Positions 34,616-47,603 of a DNA stretch of 64,000 bases are shown in pieces. A model generated the notes under the pieces. That model saw only the letters and a program-made list of their open reading frames with translations. It was not told where the DNA came from and did not search any database. The position numbers were made by a program, and so were the translations under genes. This stretch comes from Neoechinorhynchus agilis (lineage: Eukaryota; Acanthocephala). Positions within the stretch are counted from its first letter, which is position 1. Each line of letters starts with the position of its first letter. Location: assembly GCA_051530055.1 (NCBI GenBank), contig CM121342.1:7316001-7380000 (forward strand), in the 5' to 3' direction.

Positions 34616-37057
34616 AAAAATTTTCTTTTATTTTTTCGGTGCCCTCTGAAGCGTCCGAGCGGACACTGTACTCGTCATTGGGCTTTGGCCTGAGGCCGGA
34701 ACTTACTGTAAATTGTTTCGAGATAGAAGTGAAAGTTAAAAAGCTGTTTTTCGCAGTGAGAGTTCGTTAGCGAAAATCGATGCTCTTTTGATGTTCTTTG
34801 AAAAGTGAGCCTTACCTTAACACACGGAGAAAAACTTCTTGCGCTCTTCGCTATCTATGATCTCGTCAATAAACACCTTACCTTGAAAGTTGCGGCGAAT
34901 CCAACAGGGCTTCAAAAATAAAAATTATACTTAATTTTTACTTTCGAATACAAGGCTCTTTGAATCTTTGCTAAAAACGAAAGTGAGTGAAATGTAAAAA
35001 TCGTTAAAATAAATCGTGCATTCATAGATTAACTTCATTAAGGTTAAGTCAAGAGTTTCCATCGCAAACTCTACTTATTGAACAACAACATTTCTTGGTC
35101 GTTCTTTTCAGCATTGTCGGCTTTCGTCTTTGTTCTCCTTTCCCAGCGTCTTGAAATCTCCGTTCACACCGTCCTTCCACCTCTTTTTGGGCCTCCCTCT
35201 TCTCGTTTTCCCCTCGAGCTGCGTCTTCATCTGCTTGTGTGACCTGAGGATACCATCGCATCCGCCTCTTAGCGATTGCCTCCTCGATCGGCTCGGCAGC
35301 AAACAGTTTTCGCACCTCCTCATTGGGCACTCGATCTTTGCGTGTCAATCCTGCGGACCATCTAGGCATCCGCATTTCGTTGACGGCTAATCGTTGAACG
35401 TCTTCCTTCTTCGTATCCAACATCTCGCGGGTCGAACTGCCTTGTAAACCCGCCCTTTAAGCTTGTTCGGGAGACGCTTATCGTAAAGGATGCCTGTTGT
35501 CTTCCTCCAGTTGTAAGTGGACGAAGAAAAAATTGATCACTCACAGTGCTTTGAGGAAAATCGAAAGCGAAGCGCGGGAATTTTCGATGAAGATGAAAAA
35601 GATGGCTAGTCGGTGGCTCCGCTGTGGCATCGCATTCTCGAAACATCGCTTAGTGTTCGGGGCAATTCCTTTTCCTGAGGAATGCCCACGCCAAATCTCG
35701 AGGGATCGTAACGGACACTGCATCTCACTGAACCTCTCAGCTGCCTTAGCACGAATATTGCATCGATTGTGCTTCCGCCGGGCATGAATCCTCGTTGGTC
35801 CTCGCTGATTCGGATCTTCTATCTAATTCTGTGATCGATAATTCGTTCCCACAGTTTCATTGTGTGAGACATGAGTTTAATGGTGCGGTAGCTCCTATAC
35901 TTCAGAACATCTCCTTTGCTTTTGAAGATCGGTATCAATATGCTTCCCTGTCATTCCGGCGGGATCTTTTCCTCCAAATCCATCTTCTGAAAGAGCCTCG
36001 TAAGCAACTTTATTCCGAAGACTCCAAGGGATTGCCACAGCTCGATTTGAATGTTATCTGGACCCCGGCTCCTACCAGTCTTCATTTTCCTCAGCAGTGC
36101 AGCAACCTCATCGTCCGAGTACGGTTTCGTCACATTGACATTCGGGTGTACGTCCTCTAGAGGCAGTCTGCCATTCTCAGTGTTCAACAGAGTGCTGAAA
36201 TATTCCTTCCACCTATCCAAAATGTCCTTGCATTGGTCCAGCGTCCGTGGATATCACTGATCATTTTGAGGTACACGATATCCCGCGATTTTTTATCCCT
36301 GACTTTGGCCAATCTACAACTCCCTCGCTGTAATTGCTCAAACAGGTCGTTATCGGCTTCTCTATTGGCTTTGGCGCATTCTCGTGAGGCCTTAGCGTCA
36401 AAATCCAATCTTTTCCTGGCTGACTTTTTCAGACTGATTGTGTCCTTGATGAATGGATTCCACCACCTTGCTTCTTTTTTTGGGATGGAGGTTTCCTTGA
36501 TGTAATTCTTAGGATGTTCTTTGCTTCACTACGAATCGCTTCGGCTAGCGTTCCAGTTCAGCAACATTCTCGCTCAATTTCCGGATAAGCCCCATTTTCA
36601 TCTTTTCCCTGAGTATGGGATCCTTTAGCCTCCGCCACTTGATTTTAGGCGCAATGCTCGCTGTCGGCTGTTTGGTTTTCCCTCGAATATTGAGGTCCAT
36701 CACAAGCACTCTATATTGCGTCGTGCACTCTTCTCCTAGTAATATCTTGACATTCTGAACTTCACTCCACTTCGCTATCGGATACAAAATGAAATCGATT
36801 TTGGCTTGATCTTCCACCGCTTGAGTATATGTAAAGGCGCCGTGGGTCTTTTTTGAAGTATTGGAAATACGCAACTCCAACGCTGCTGCGTAATCCAATA
36901 GTCTAACATCCTCGGCGTTCCTAGATTCTACACTGTGTCCTTCAGAAATTCGCTGGTATCCATCTCTCGGCCCCACGTTTCCGTTGAAATCACCGGTTAT
37001 CACATATCTTTCCCCCATAGTCCTTGTCAATTCAGATTGATCCAGCCAAAATTCATC
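34616..37057 (-). mobile_element. RTE-type LINE, copy 2, 5'-truncated
   Basis: Matches 24767-27260 with few substitutions and one deletion of about 40 bases near 35705, within RT motif A. It carries the A-rich 3' tail at 34616 against the Argonaute fragment. The 5' side ends at 37057 inside the endonuclease domain, where the foldback arm of LINE-B starts. It has breaks in the same places as copy 1, consistent with duplication or a shared defective master. Confidence 0.85.
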
Positions 37058-40000
37058 AGGAGAGATAAATGAAATTAATATTTTATTGGATATTTCGATC
37101 CACTATCTCGGATCTTCTTCAGCGATTGCTTGTAAGTATTTAAGACAGCACTAACACATATTTAAAAACTCACAAGCAATCGCTGAAGAAGATCCGAGAT
37201 AGTGGATCGAAATATCCAATAAAATATTAATTTCATTTATCTCTCCTATCAACAATCAACAATAAAAAGGACTGTAAGGCACAGGATAATCCTCTCCGCG
37301 CAAATTGTGGAAAGAGACATCCACCAGCCTTTGCTAGGAAGTGCAAGTCTCACACAATCCTTCATGGATACAGAGAATAGTAAGGGACGGGCTACTTACA
37401 ATCCTCATCCAGTTCACAGTGCTGACAACACTAAACAATCTGTTCGTAAGAAAGTGAAGCCTTGTACCTTGGAGGACATTTCACTTTTTCCTACTGACTC
37501 TATTACTATATCCCACTCCTCATCCCAAAGGAGTTTAAACTTTGAAAACGAATTCTCTTAAAATCCATGCTTGCGTGGATTGTTGAGAGACTGACAAATC
37601 CGGATTTTGCTTCTCATGCAAATGGACTCTCCTTACAGGAAAATTCCTCATTTAATAAAATTAGGGAAATGATTAATTTCTCTTCTACGAAAAGACAAAT
37701 CTCACCTTACTCTAGAGAATTGGACGAATCAAATCCAAAACGTAACAGATCTTAATATAACGGCAGAGCCTCTATGGACCCCTGACTCAAATTTTTCTTT
37801 TATAACACATAATGCCTTTAGAGCATATAAACTCCCCACTCACCTTTCTGACTGTATAAACTCTTCTTATACGGATCTTCTCTTTTTTCAAGAAACTGGT
37901 CCATTATCCATTTTTACATCCAATAACTATAAGTGCTTTCTCTTATCTCCACGTCTTACTAATCCCTCATCCAGTATAGGATTTTCCGGCGGACTTCAAC
38001 TTTTTTATTCTGGATAAGTATGCCCTCAAGCTGCTCTTTCAGGAGAAGAACGAGATCTTTGCGATACAGATCGTGTCTATTAAAAACCCTCTATACGGTT
38101 CCTTCTCACCCTCTAATCCCCTTTTAACGATATGCAATCTCTATATTCAACCCAAGAAAGTTAACTCTTTTACCAAAATGTATATTAACTTCTTATTATT
38201 TTGGGATCCCGACTTTATAGTTTTTTTCTCAGGCCTCGGACCGTTCTTTAAATCTCAAGACTTTTTATAACCTAAATTTCCATCTTTTCATAACTTTAGT
38301 TCAATCAGGCACTCCTTTTTGGATGGTGCAATTCTTAAAAAGAAATTTCTTTTATCCCTCTCATCAATTACAGGTCCAGTATCTCCTGGGAAATGATTTT
38401 ATTTCAATCTAACGGACTCTCACTTAGAGATTTTATTATTTTAAATGACATATCCATACGAAATTTTAATAATGAACTTAGTTCCTTGCTCTCTAAAAGG
38501 AACTTGATTTCTTTTAGCATCTTTAACGACCTCATTTTACTTTCTGTAAAGAAACATCTTATCACTCAATCTTACATTAAGCGTCCTCCTCTATGTAGGA
38601 CTGCAAATATTTTTTGATAAAAAAGAAATCATTGCTAATCTTTTTAATAACAAAACTCTTCATGATTTCTTCATGAAGAAATTTTACACTGAAAAATTCC
38701 TCTTTCAAATTGAACAGGAGAAGAAAACCCTAGTGAATCTCAAACCTTTTGGCAAAGGTTTTTTGTCGACCATTTTAAACAAAAAACCATCTTGTTGGAG
38801 AGCAAAGGCTGCCAATTGGATTGGTTCAATTTCTTATCCCAAGGTGATTGAGGAAATTTTAAATGCGCATACATTCTCGGCTTACGTGAGCCCCTCCTCT
38901 TCCCATTTTTAATAAAAAATTATTCTCTTGGAACTTAGACATTAATTTCCTATTGGAATCGTGCAGATCTCACGGTTCCGTGTCTAATAACTCAATGAGC
39001 TGCTCCCCGAAAATCATCGCTGCTATTAGCGATGAGATTAAATTTTTATTCTTTTCAAAATTAAAATTTACAAAACTAGATTTTGATGATCTTCTTCATA
39101 TTAATATAGTGAAGAAAGTCTTTTTACCAAAAACCAAGGGAATTATTTCAAAACCGGCTCATATCCAAGTAATTTCAATTCAGAATCCTATAATCTCTTG
39201 CATAGAAAGAGTCGTAAATAGACTTTTATACGGGTTTTTGGAAACTAAGAAGCTTATTCCTTCTTACTTCCATGGTTTTATCATAGGTAAAGGCGTTAAC
39301 ACTTTACTTGATACCCTTAACTGTATGAACAATATTAAATTTGTTCAAAAAATTCTTATTCAGCTTGACCTGAACAAAGCATTTGATGCTTTGGATAGAA
39401 CCTTTTTATACAAAGCTCTTGAGGAGCTAAAAATTTCTCTGAATCTTATATATAAAATTAATTACTTACTTGAATCAAAGTCCTTTTATTATGAGGTGGA
39501 TCCCTCAAAAACCAAATTCTTTTCCCGTTTGGGGGTCCCCCAAGGCTCTCCACTATCCCCTACTCTTTTCCTTATCTGCCTTATTTTTATCTTTAAGAAA
39601 TTGAAACTACCCAGGGGTAACCTTCCTCTTATATATGCCGACGATATCTTTCTCTTCTGCAAGGCCAGGTCTTGTCCCTCTCGTTTATGCAACATTCAAG
39701 CAGCTCTGAGTACCCTTAGCTCAGAGTTGAAATTGGCTAATCTAGCCATCAATGCCAATAAAACCTTTTTATCCCCATCACTCGCTCTCTTCTAGGAAAG
39801 TCTTAATCAATAATTTAATTAATTACCACAATTTTAACTCCTCCAACATTAAGAAATTTACCAGGGTTCTAGGAATCGACTTCCCCTCCAAGACATTTAG
39901 ATTTTTAATTAATTCTTCGATTAATAAGACCTTTCTAAAAATCAAATATTTTCTTCATAGAGCCAAATATCTTGATTTGAATTTTAACATTATATTACCC

Positions 40001-40636
40001 GTTCTAAAAACTCTCAAAGGAGGCTCTATCTGTTTTTTAGGGAGAGGTCGGCCTCCTGAACTTAGGTTTGCCTTCTTTTTTAGATGTTTTAATAAGCTTC
40101 ATAAACTTTTATCAAATTATAATCTTATTCATGAGCCTCTTTTATCTTTCCTCTCACGCTTATTTTTGGGAAAAATCTTATTCTTCTCTTCATTTTCTAA
40201 TAAAGGTAAGTTCTTTATATCTAATGAACCAGTATTCTACTTTCCCTCTCCTTCTAACCCTAACTTCAGCGCACAATACTCCCACGCAATTCGATTGGAA
40301 TTCAACGATGCACACATTTTTTTACAATAAGCAATTTCTTAAGCCGGACAAGAAAGGGATCGTCTAAAATTGAAGTATCATAACATACCGGCTTGCCAGT
40401 AAAACTTAAAAATTAATGGATAAAGATAGGAAAAAGTTAATGTCAAGAAAGTAATACTACCAGGATAAAAGATTAATCTGGTCTTTTGGTCCTCCGAGGT
40501 GGTCTGAGATCGACCTAATACCTGAGGCCCAATAGAGCAGACGAAGGACCAACGATAACTGCTAGACTAACGAAAAACCCTAATTGTTATCTTACTAGTT
40601 GTATGGCCGTGTTTAATAAATAAAAAAAGAAAAATA
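37058..40636 (+). mobile_element. LINE-B copy 2, with 3' end
   Basis: From 37058 to 39782 it is nearly identical to 4752-7474, including the foldback element (37058-37261, left tip missing), the ORF1 end (37307-37561) and the same frame breaks in ORF2. Unlike copy 1 it keeps the 3' part: RT thumb and C-terminal region (39752-40330, KFTRVLGIDFPSKTFRFLIN) and a 3' untranslated region ending in an A-rich tract near 40620-40636. It then joins repeat D. The short 39752 frame overlaps the RT frame by a frameshift near 39790. Confidence 0.85.
38953..39795 (+). pseudogene. LINE-B reverse transcriptase domain, copy 2
   Basis: The open frame carries the same RT motifs as copy 1 (LIQLDLNKAFDALDR, GVPQGSPLSPTLF, LIYADDIFLF). 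Differences from copy 1 are only a few residues (for example NLPLIYADD against ILLLIYADD). The fingers/palm are intact as sequence, but the ORF upstream (endonuclease) and downstream (thumb) is in other frames. Confidence 0.85.
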
Positions 40637-40915
40637 ACGCATTGAACCAAAACGCGACTTCCATTGGTCAAACACAAGTGTTCTGCTAGGCGATTAGACC
40701 TTCACAAAATGGACAAAATCCAATGCAAAAATGTACAAAACGGTCCTCTGCGTTCATCTTTTTTTCATTGAACAAACTGATGAACCAATGAAACGATTTG
40801 CTTTATGAGAGAACCCAAATTGATTGATAATTGATTCTCCCAATTACCAGGTTAGTTGAGTCGCCGTAGCTCTTGGAATACAAAAAAATGTTATTGTTCC
40901 CAAATATCAACCACA
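40637..40915 (+). repeat. Repeat D, copy 3 (short)
   Basis: Matches 18510-18770, the last part of repeat D copy 2, starting with ATTGAACCAAAACGCG. It begins at the A-rich tail of LINE-B and leads into the second orphan gene copy. About 85 bp around the orphan gene's start codon in copy 1 are deleted here. Confidence 0.75.
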
Positions 40916-42823
40916 GAGGAAAGATTTTTAGCAAATTTCGCGCTTTCAATTACTGAAATAATGAACGTATTATTAAACTCTATTGAAATTATGCATCGGA
41001 CGGCAATATCGTCGGCGTCAATAATGATGCTCGCGATTGGCTTCATTATTGGGTTAGCGGTGAGTAGAAGATTGCAGCATACAAAGTAACGGACAAAAAG
41101 TTCAATGGAAAAGGCGATTCAGACACAATTTGTTGAGGGGATCGAAGTAGCAGAACAGGAAACGGAAATGGCAGGAACGGACGGCTTTAATGAGATTATT
41201 AAGGAAATTGCGAAAAGTTTTCGCAGCTACATGAAGAATTATGGGAAAGTAGATTTAAAAAAGGCGATGGAAAATGGAATCCAACGAGATGGAATGAAGA
41301 GAAAGGTGAAAGAGGAACTTTCAAATGAAATGATAAAATTTGTAGAACGGTTTCCGGCGATACAATCAATGATGAGTTTCGAAGTTTATGAAAATGACAA
41401 GGATAATGGAGAATCAATGAATGAAGAAATGGAAATCGACGAGGAATTTGAAGATCCTGGAGACGTGGCCAGAGAATCAAGAAAAAGGAAGTCAGATAAT
41501 GAAACTGAAATCGATTCGGAGAAAAAACGCAAAAGGTGTTTTAGAAGCGATCAATGCGAATGGTCAATATTAGCAGCTGAAATGAAACAATTAATTGTTA
41601 CAAACGAAGACCAATTCTTAAATAATGCGCAGAGAATAGTTGAATTTAGAAACAAAAATGAATGGAAAAATGGAAACATCCAAAAAAATGTTAATATTGT
41701 CGATGAGAAGAAATATGAACCCCAGAGGATAAAAAGAATCACAAAACAAAACACAGCAACAGTTGAAGAAGATAAATCGCTGAGAGTAAAGGAAATCAGT
41801 AAACGAACGGCAGGAAATATTAATGAAGAGGGTGAAGGGGATTGGTTAAGTTCACTCGAAGAACTTGGAGCGCTAAAATTTGATCAAGAAGACGACCATA
41901 ACCCAAGGAAAATGAGAAAACGAAGCTCGCCAATGGATGATGAAGATGATAAAGATGATTGTGGAAATTCAATCGATGAAGTTAGAAAGCTGAAGGATCT
42001 AAAGCGATCAATGCGAATGGTTAATATTAGTAGCCGAGCTTCGCTATCAAAGCGATAAAAAAATGGAAGCTGTCGAACAAAATCAAGATTCCGAAATGCT
42101 TTGGAATGAGAGAAAGGTTGAAGCCAAGGAAGTCGCAAATGAAATGAAACAATTAATTGTTACAAACGAAGACCAAATCTTAAATAATGCGCAGAGAATA
42201 ATTGAATTTAGAAAAAAACCAATGGAAAAACGGAAACATCCAAAAAGAAGTTAATATTGTCGAAGAAAAGAAATATGAACCCAAGAGGATAAAAGGAATC
42301 ACAAAACAAAACACAGCAACAGTTGAAGAACATAAATCGCTGAGAGTAAAGGAATTCCGTAAACGAACGGCAGGAAATATTAATGAGGAGGGTGAAGGGG
42401 ATTGGTTAAGTTCACTCGAAGAACTTGAAGCGCTAAAAGTTCCCAAGGAAAATGAGAAAACGAAGCTCGCCAACGGATGATGAAGACGATAGAGATGGGT
42501 GGGGCCGTTCAATCGATCAATTTGGAGAGCTGATTGATACCCAGAAAGACGGCGAACAATCACAGGGATCGATTGGCGGTCGGCAGCAAAGCGCTTCAAC
42601 TGCCAATGACGATGATAACGATGGGTGGGGCCGTTCAATCGATCATTTGGGAAACCTGATAGATGTCGAGAAAGACGGCAATGAATCACAGGCATCCAAT
42701 AACTCGCGGAAACGATGCGCTGAAACTATCGATGAAGACGATTGTGGAAGATCAATCGATGAATTTGGAGCGCTAGACCGTAACTCAAATAGGTTAAGAA
42801 AAATTCTAAAGCGAAGCTCTTGA
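40915..42823 (+). pseudogene. Orphan acidic repeat protein, rearranged second copy
   Basis: Homologous to 18799-20349. The N-terminal region, including the start codon, is lost; a stop follows the hydrophobic segment at 41087; and frame 41105-42058 carries the middle of the protein with about 95% identity. At about 42000 the sequence jumps back: the stretch from EMKQLIVTNEDQ to RTAGNINEEGEGDWLSSLEE occurs twice (about 41570-41880 and 42120-42430), a partial internal tandem duplication. The C-terminal GWGRSIDQFGELI repeats follow in another frame (42452-42823), ending with the same RLRKILKRSS tail. It is disrupted by at least three frame changes and stops. Confidence 0.75.
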
Positions 42824-43240
42824 ACAGTATACAAGAAAAGCAACATAAAGTACTGATATTAAAGGGCTACTTTTATTGGTGTCAAATAGATTAATCTAAG
42901 ATGGTTAAAGTTGTCGAACGGAGAAATCTTCATCCATGGCATTGTCCATCAAATTATCTGCTCACAAATGATCACATTTTTTGATCGGAAATATCGTCCC
43001 CCCCCGTAATGACCACAATTTTCATTGCAAAATGCAATTTCCTTTCGTTATCCTGGACAACTGATGTCCACAACTTCTAGGAAATTCACCGACGAGTCCC
43101 ACCTTCCCTGGCGGTAACTGAGGATCCGGAGAAATTTACAGACTCATAAACGTGTGGTTCGGACTATTATGTGATTTTGTGAGCTTTTCTTACAGAAATC
43201 TATTTGCTGCGAAGCCCCATTTGCCTTGTGAGAGCGAACA
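42824..43240 (+). repeat. Downstream flank of orphan gene copy 2
   Basis: Equivalent to 20350-20470 plus 20910-21200 with the intervening 440 bp absent. It includes the SINE-like core at 43087-43138. Confidence 0.7.
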
Positions 43241-44055
43241 AAAACCTTTTAGAGAAGAGGTGGCACGGAGGTTCAATACCTCGACGTGTTGTTGTGGAGC
43301 TGTTGCGTCATCATCATTGAATTTGACGTCGTCCGGTTGTCGTGTGATGATGGTTCAAAATGCTCTGACGAGGAATCCATTTCTAGCCCTAGTTGATTAT
43401 TAAAATCTCGTATTGTTGGAATCCAATGCTTGCTTGTATAAAGGGTAATCGATCTCAATTGATGACGTCAAAGTCGCCACGGCAGAATCAGAGGAGTCGC
43501 CGTTTTGTCCCATTGGATCGATGGTCCTCAAAAAAACGCCGCAGTTCACTAAAGACCTTTCAATGGGAGTTCTACGATATTCTCTCCAATCGATGGAACT
43601 GAGTCAATCCGCGCGTTTTGTTAGGACAATAAAGCGCAAATGCCTCAGTCGTCGTGGTGCTGATTAGCAGAACGAGAATACTGTAAAGATAAATAGACTC
43701 ATTAGAAGATTAGCGCTACGAGAGCGAAAGCGAGTGCACGTGACCACTAAAAATGGAGAGTTTTTGTAACAGCAACAAATAAAGTATCGAGTTACGGATT
43801 ACAGTTTTAACCTTTCGCCAGCTATGCCTTCAATCCGAACTTGGTCGCGGCCATTTTCGAGAGCCGTTGTCACAAATATGGCAAATGCGAGAACTCCCAT
43901 CATCGTAGTGGTGAATGATAGAGTCGCGTTGACTCTATTAAGGACAGTGTTCATTCAGGTCTGAAAAGCACTGGGTGGGTCTCCGTCCGAAGTGTTGCAA
44001 GATTTGGAGGTCGTCATGAGAGAAGCTGCAAAATCGGCGTTGAGCTCAATAGCTC
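43241..44055. other. Spacer, nothing recognised
   Basis: Only short overlapping open frames. No homology, hairpin or tandem repeat seen. Confidence 0.35.
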
Positions 44056-44350
44056 GAAGTGTGAACTGTTTGTGGAGGTGGTCTAGTGGAATCGTGGCCC
44101 GGACCCCTGTTTCAGGGTCAAAGGGTTCGGATCCACGATCGCCACTTACCCACAACCAAAGGGACGAAATATCTCCATGAGGGGAGGAAACTCACTGATG
44201 AGTCCCGCCTTCCCTGGCGGTATCTGAGGATCCGGAGAAATCTACAAACTTTTAACCGTGCATTAAAGACGTTGTGGTTATATCACTTCTCTGATGTAAA
44301 ACATAAAATTTGTCCACCCGCGGAAAGTGCTAATTCACATTAATAAAAAA
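44056..44350 (+). mobile_element. tRNA-derived SINE
   Basis: The head at 44077-44144 is tRNA-like: a 7-bp acceptor stem GGTGGTC/GATCGCC with two wobble pairs, an A box (TCTAGTGGA), an anticodon-type stem GACCC/GGGTC and a B box (GGTTCGGATCC). The T stem is imperfect, so it is not a functional tRNA. The body at 44191-44245 shares a core with 21049 and 43087. The 3' end at about 44345 has an A-rich tract. The A and B boxes imply RNA polymerase III transcription. Confidence 0.6.
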
Positions 44351-44504
44351 AGAAATATATACATGCGGTCGGGAAAATCAGCTGACAATGCAACAAATGA
44401 TAAAAAAAAAGCAGAAAATGCTGCTTAGTTAAAATGAGACCGACAATAGTTTTGTGCAGCTAGCACCTAACATCAAATAATCTCGCGCACTCAACTGTCT
44501 AACG

Positions 44505-44763
44505 AAGTTCGCCAACGGATGATGAAAACGATAAAGATGATTGTGGAAATTCAATCGATGAAGTTAGAAAGCTGAAGGATCTCGAGAAAGACGGCGAACA
44601 ATCACAGGGATCGATTGACGGTCGGCAGCAAAGCGCTTCAACTGCCAATGAAGACGATAGAGATGGGTGGGGCCGTTCCATCGATCAGTTTGGAGAGCTG
44701 ATTGACACCGAGAGAGATGGCGAACAATCACAGGGATCGATGGACGGTCGGCAGCATTCTTGA
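44505..44763 (+). pseudogene. Orphan acidic repeat protein, C-terminal fragment
   Basis: About 85 codons matching the repeat array of the orphan protein (DGEQSQGSIDGRQQSASTA, then DGWGRSIDQFGELIDTE), with a stop after the next DGRQH. It has no N-terminal part. It is the third locus of the family in this window. Confidence 0.75.
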
Positions 44764-44769
44764 GTTTTT

Positions 44770-45955
44770 TAAAAATGATAACAACTGGAATTAAGATTTA
44801 ATAATCGGCGTCCTTTTGTATTGGAATTCGTCGATGAATTGAATTTTTTAAATAAATCTATAAAGTCCAAAACGGACTTGAAGGTGTAAAATATCTCAAT
44901 ACTTCCGAACGAATTCATCGCAAAAAAAACGAATAAAGTATTGCTATCATTCAGGCTTTCAATTTCCTTATGAAGTTCCTTGCTTCCACGTATTCCTGAA
45001 AATAAATTTTTCCAGTTTCACCTTAGGTCGCTCTTCATCAGTCATTTTATACTTTCTAGGCATTTTTGTCAATTGCTCTAATTGTTGTTACTGTAAAAAT
45101 TGTGCAAAATTCTTCAATTCTCTTTTTTCTAGATTGCATTTCTCGGAACTTTTCTTAAATATATTCAGGTAACGTTACTGATGGCCGTTTTTTGAGCCTA
45201 ATCTTAATAAACGCCACGACGAAATCTCTGATTAATTTCTTTTATGCTCACTATGACTAAAGCTATGATTCTGCATTTATATAAAATGCCAACTAAGTCG
45301 AGGTGATTGTGTTCTTAGTTGCTGGGCAATAAGGAGCGATCCAAGCGCCACTTCAATTTACAGTTCAAGTGACCTTTTCAACAACGATTCTGTAGATGAT
45401 TTTGTAAATCTTATAGTGGTCTGATATGTGAACGAAATGAACAATTACCTATTCGAGGACATTAGAAGGCATTTTGGTTCTAGACAGATCCGAGCGTCAC
45501 AGTGGGCCGTGGGAAAAACTGAGAACTGCAAATGGAATCGTAGATTGAGCATTACTCCAAGTGCGGACTTTTATGGAGAAAGCTCCGTGACTTGCGGTCT
45601 CGGCCCAACACATTAAAATGTATATAAATTTGCTTATTTATAGCGGAAAATCTAAAACAAATTTATTAAATCCGATATTTTGGCACATTCTCGTGCTTTA
45701 TCCAGGTTGTAAAAGTGTTTAATCTGCACTTGAACGTACATTATTTTCAATTGTTATATTTCCGGTGTTTGAAGTTTCGCAAAAATGATATATAAACCAG
45801 TACAAAATCTTGCCCACTTATTCGTAGTTTTTCAATTGATTTTCGTGTAGCGCTATTGTATAAATTTCATTTCACTATATTTTTGAAAACAAATTAGCCA
45901 TGTCTACTATTTCGGGAGGAAAAGAAAACTCTCAGGCGAGCAATTTGTGACTGAA
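44770..45955. other. Spacer, nothing recognised
   Basis: AT-rich DNA with a short frame at 45428-45616 of no recognisable family. Confidence 0.35.
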
Positions 45956-46083
45956 GTCAGCGCCATCAAATTCAATATGTCCATGGATTTATTTTATAGA
46001 TTAAAAGGTTAATAATAAATCAATCTTTATATATCACAAAATAAATCCATGAACAGATTGAATTTAATCGCGCTGATTAATCC
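45956..46083. repeat. Short hairpin (MITE-like) element
   Basis: Inverted arms of about 45 bp beginning TCAGCGC and ending GCGCTGA, sharing ATGGATTTATTTT, with a short AT-rich loop. No coding sequence. Origin is unknown; no other copy was seen in the window. Confidence 0.65.
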
Positions 46084-46089
46084 CTTTGA

Positions 46090-46965
46090 GTGATGTTCGT
46101 GGGCACGAAGTCCAACGATACGGACGAAATATTGTGATAAAATTCAATCTTTCGATTGTCACACACACAAAAAACGATAACGGTCCCGAAGGAGTTCAAC
46201 GGACGTCAAAGTCAGCGAGGATAAAGTTATTCAACTCAAATCAGCATTATGGAAACAGAGAAGCTTCTTCGTGTGAGAGAGAGCAAGTTTTTTGCATTGA
46301 GATGACAGCAAAGTGTTCACGACCCTCTACAGAGGTACTGAAATTGACTACTATGTAAGAAATGGATTTGATGAGGCATTCAAAGGTACTTAGAAGTCAT
46401 CACTTGGCCCTCAGAGCACAATAATAATACGTTTATTTGTGAGTTAACAAAGAAAAGGACCCATGTATCTTTGGGAGGTTGTGAGGTTGGGTCTTTCGTC
46501 CGGTTGATGATAATTTAAATGCTGATGGCCAAACAGATCTTGAACGTTGTTTCGTTTTTGTGGTAGAATTGTTTTTGGCCCGTTAGTTGATGTTGATTTA
46601 TTTGATTTTGGTTGGTTAATTTGTTATGTTGTTGTTTTCCGTTCTTTCCTTCGAATCAATTCGCATTTGGAGGATTAAGCAGTGGGGAAGAAAGATCGGA
46701 AGTAGAGATTTGCGCGAGGAACTGAAGGATGGAAAATGTTGGGACCACGCGAGTGTTGTAAGTGTGAGTAAAAGGAGAAATGTGTGGTAGAAAAGTTTTT
46801 TCTAAGGTCACGAGTTCTGAGATGGAGCGCAGTTCTCTTGTTAAATGTATTAAGTTTTTAAAATAGTTTAGAAGAAAAATTGCAGAAGGTTGGATGTGAG
46901 CGTAGGTGAGCGTTGGTAGGATGACATGGACATATAAAAGTACTAAAGGTCTTTTTATGATAATC
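46090..46965. other. Spacer, nothing recognised
   Basis: An unconvincing short frame (46086-46358) and low-complexity T/G-rich sequence at 46560-46650. Confidence 0.35.
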
Positions 46966-46969
46966 CACA

Positions 46970-47250
46970 GAATCGGAGGTCTAGACAGGAGCCGGTGAAT
47001 GCGTAATGATCATCAGCATAAAAAGAAGTATTTTGAATAAAAGAGAAGAATGGGGGAGAGAACAGCCCCTTGGTGGACTTTGTTGATTGCTAAGGTGTTC
47101 GAGGCGATTTGAGTTTTTAGTTTCCTGATATAAACGAAGACATAGCGAGAAAACGCGATATAATTTAATGTTCTTTTCTAATTGTTGAAGTTTCCCTTCC
47201 ATGACTGATAATTTTCCATACGCCATGGATCCGGGTACGCTCTCCACGGT
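46970..47250 (-). mobile_element. Non-LTR RT fragment
   Basis: The minus strand gives VHQGAVLSPIL followed, after a frame change, by an ADD-like block (ADDHYAF), consistent with RT motifs B' and C of a LINE or a Penelope-type element. Too short and broken to classify. Confidence 0.4.
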
Positions 47251-47259
47251 TATGATGAG

Positions 47260-47603
47260 TGTTTGTAAAGAAGTTGTTTATTTTTTACGTTTTTTGTTTG
47301 GTGATTGAGAAAATAGAGACTTCTTCAAGTCTAAAAGGTACGGTAGCTTTATTCTGAGTTTTAGCCTAGACTCCAATGTGTCGACGTTGTCAAAATCAAT
47401 CTCATGATTCGATGTCGAGTGACACACCACTGCAGAGCATTGCGATGCTCACCAATTCTGCGTCGTGGATTGTTCCCTTTGGAGATGGAGTTAACTAATG
47501 GATTAACAATACTGGACAATTTCTTGCCACCTTTTTGATCTATTGACCGAACTCTGGACTCGTTTTTTAAATCCGAGTTCCATTGATCATTTAGAATTTC
47601 CAA
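47260..47603 (-). mobile_element. Penelope-like element, endonuclease-region fragment
   Basis: Frames on the minus strand carry RIGEHRNAL and then HEIDFDNVDTLESR with LPYLLDLKKSLF, which resembles the end of the GIY-YIG endonuclease domain of Penelope-like elements (typically EH...H-x-IDFDN..LE). A frame change lies between the two. Confidence 0.5.

Noticed and set aside
44077-44144. Functional tRNA gene
   Set aside because: The acceptor and anticodon-type stems pair, but the T stem is mismatched and the anticodon loop has eight bases; the sequence continues into a repeated body with an A-rich end, so it is a SINE head.
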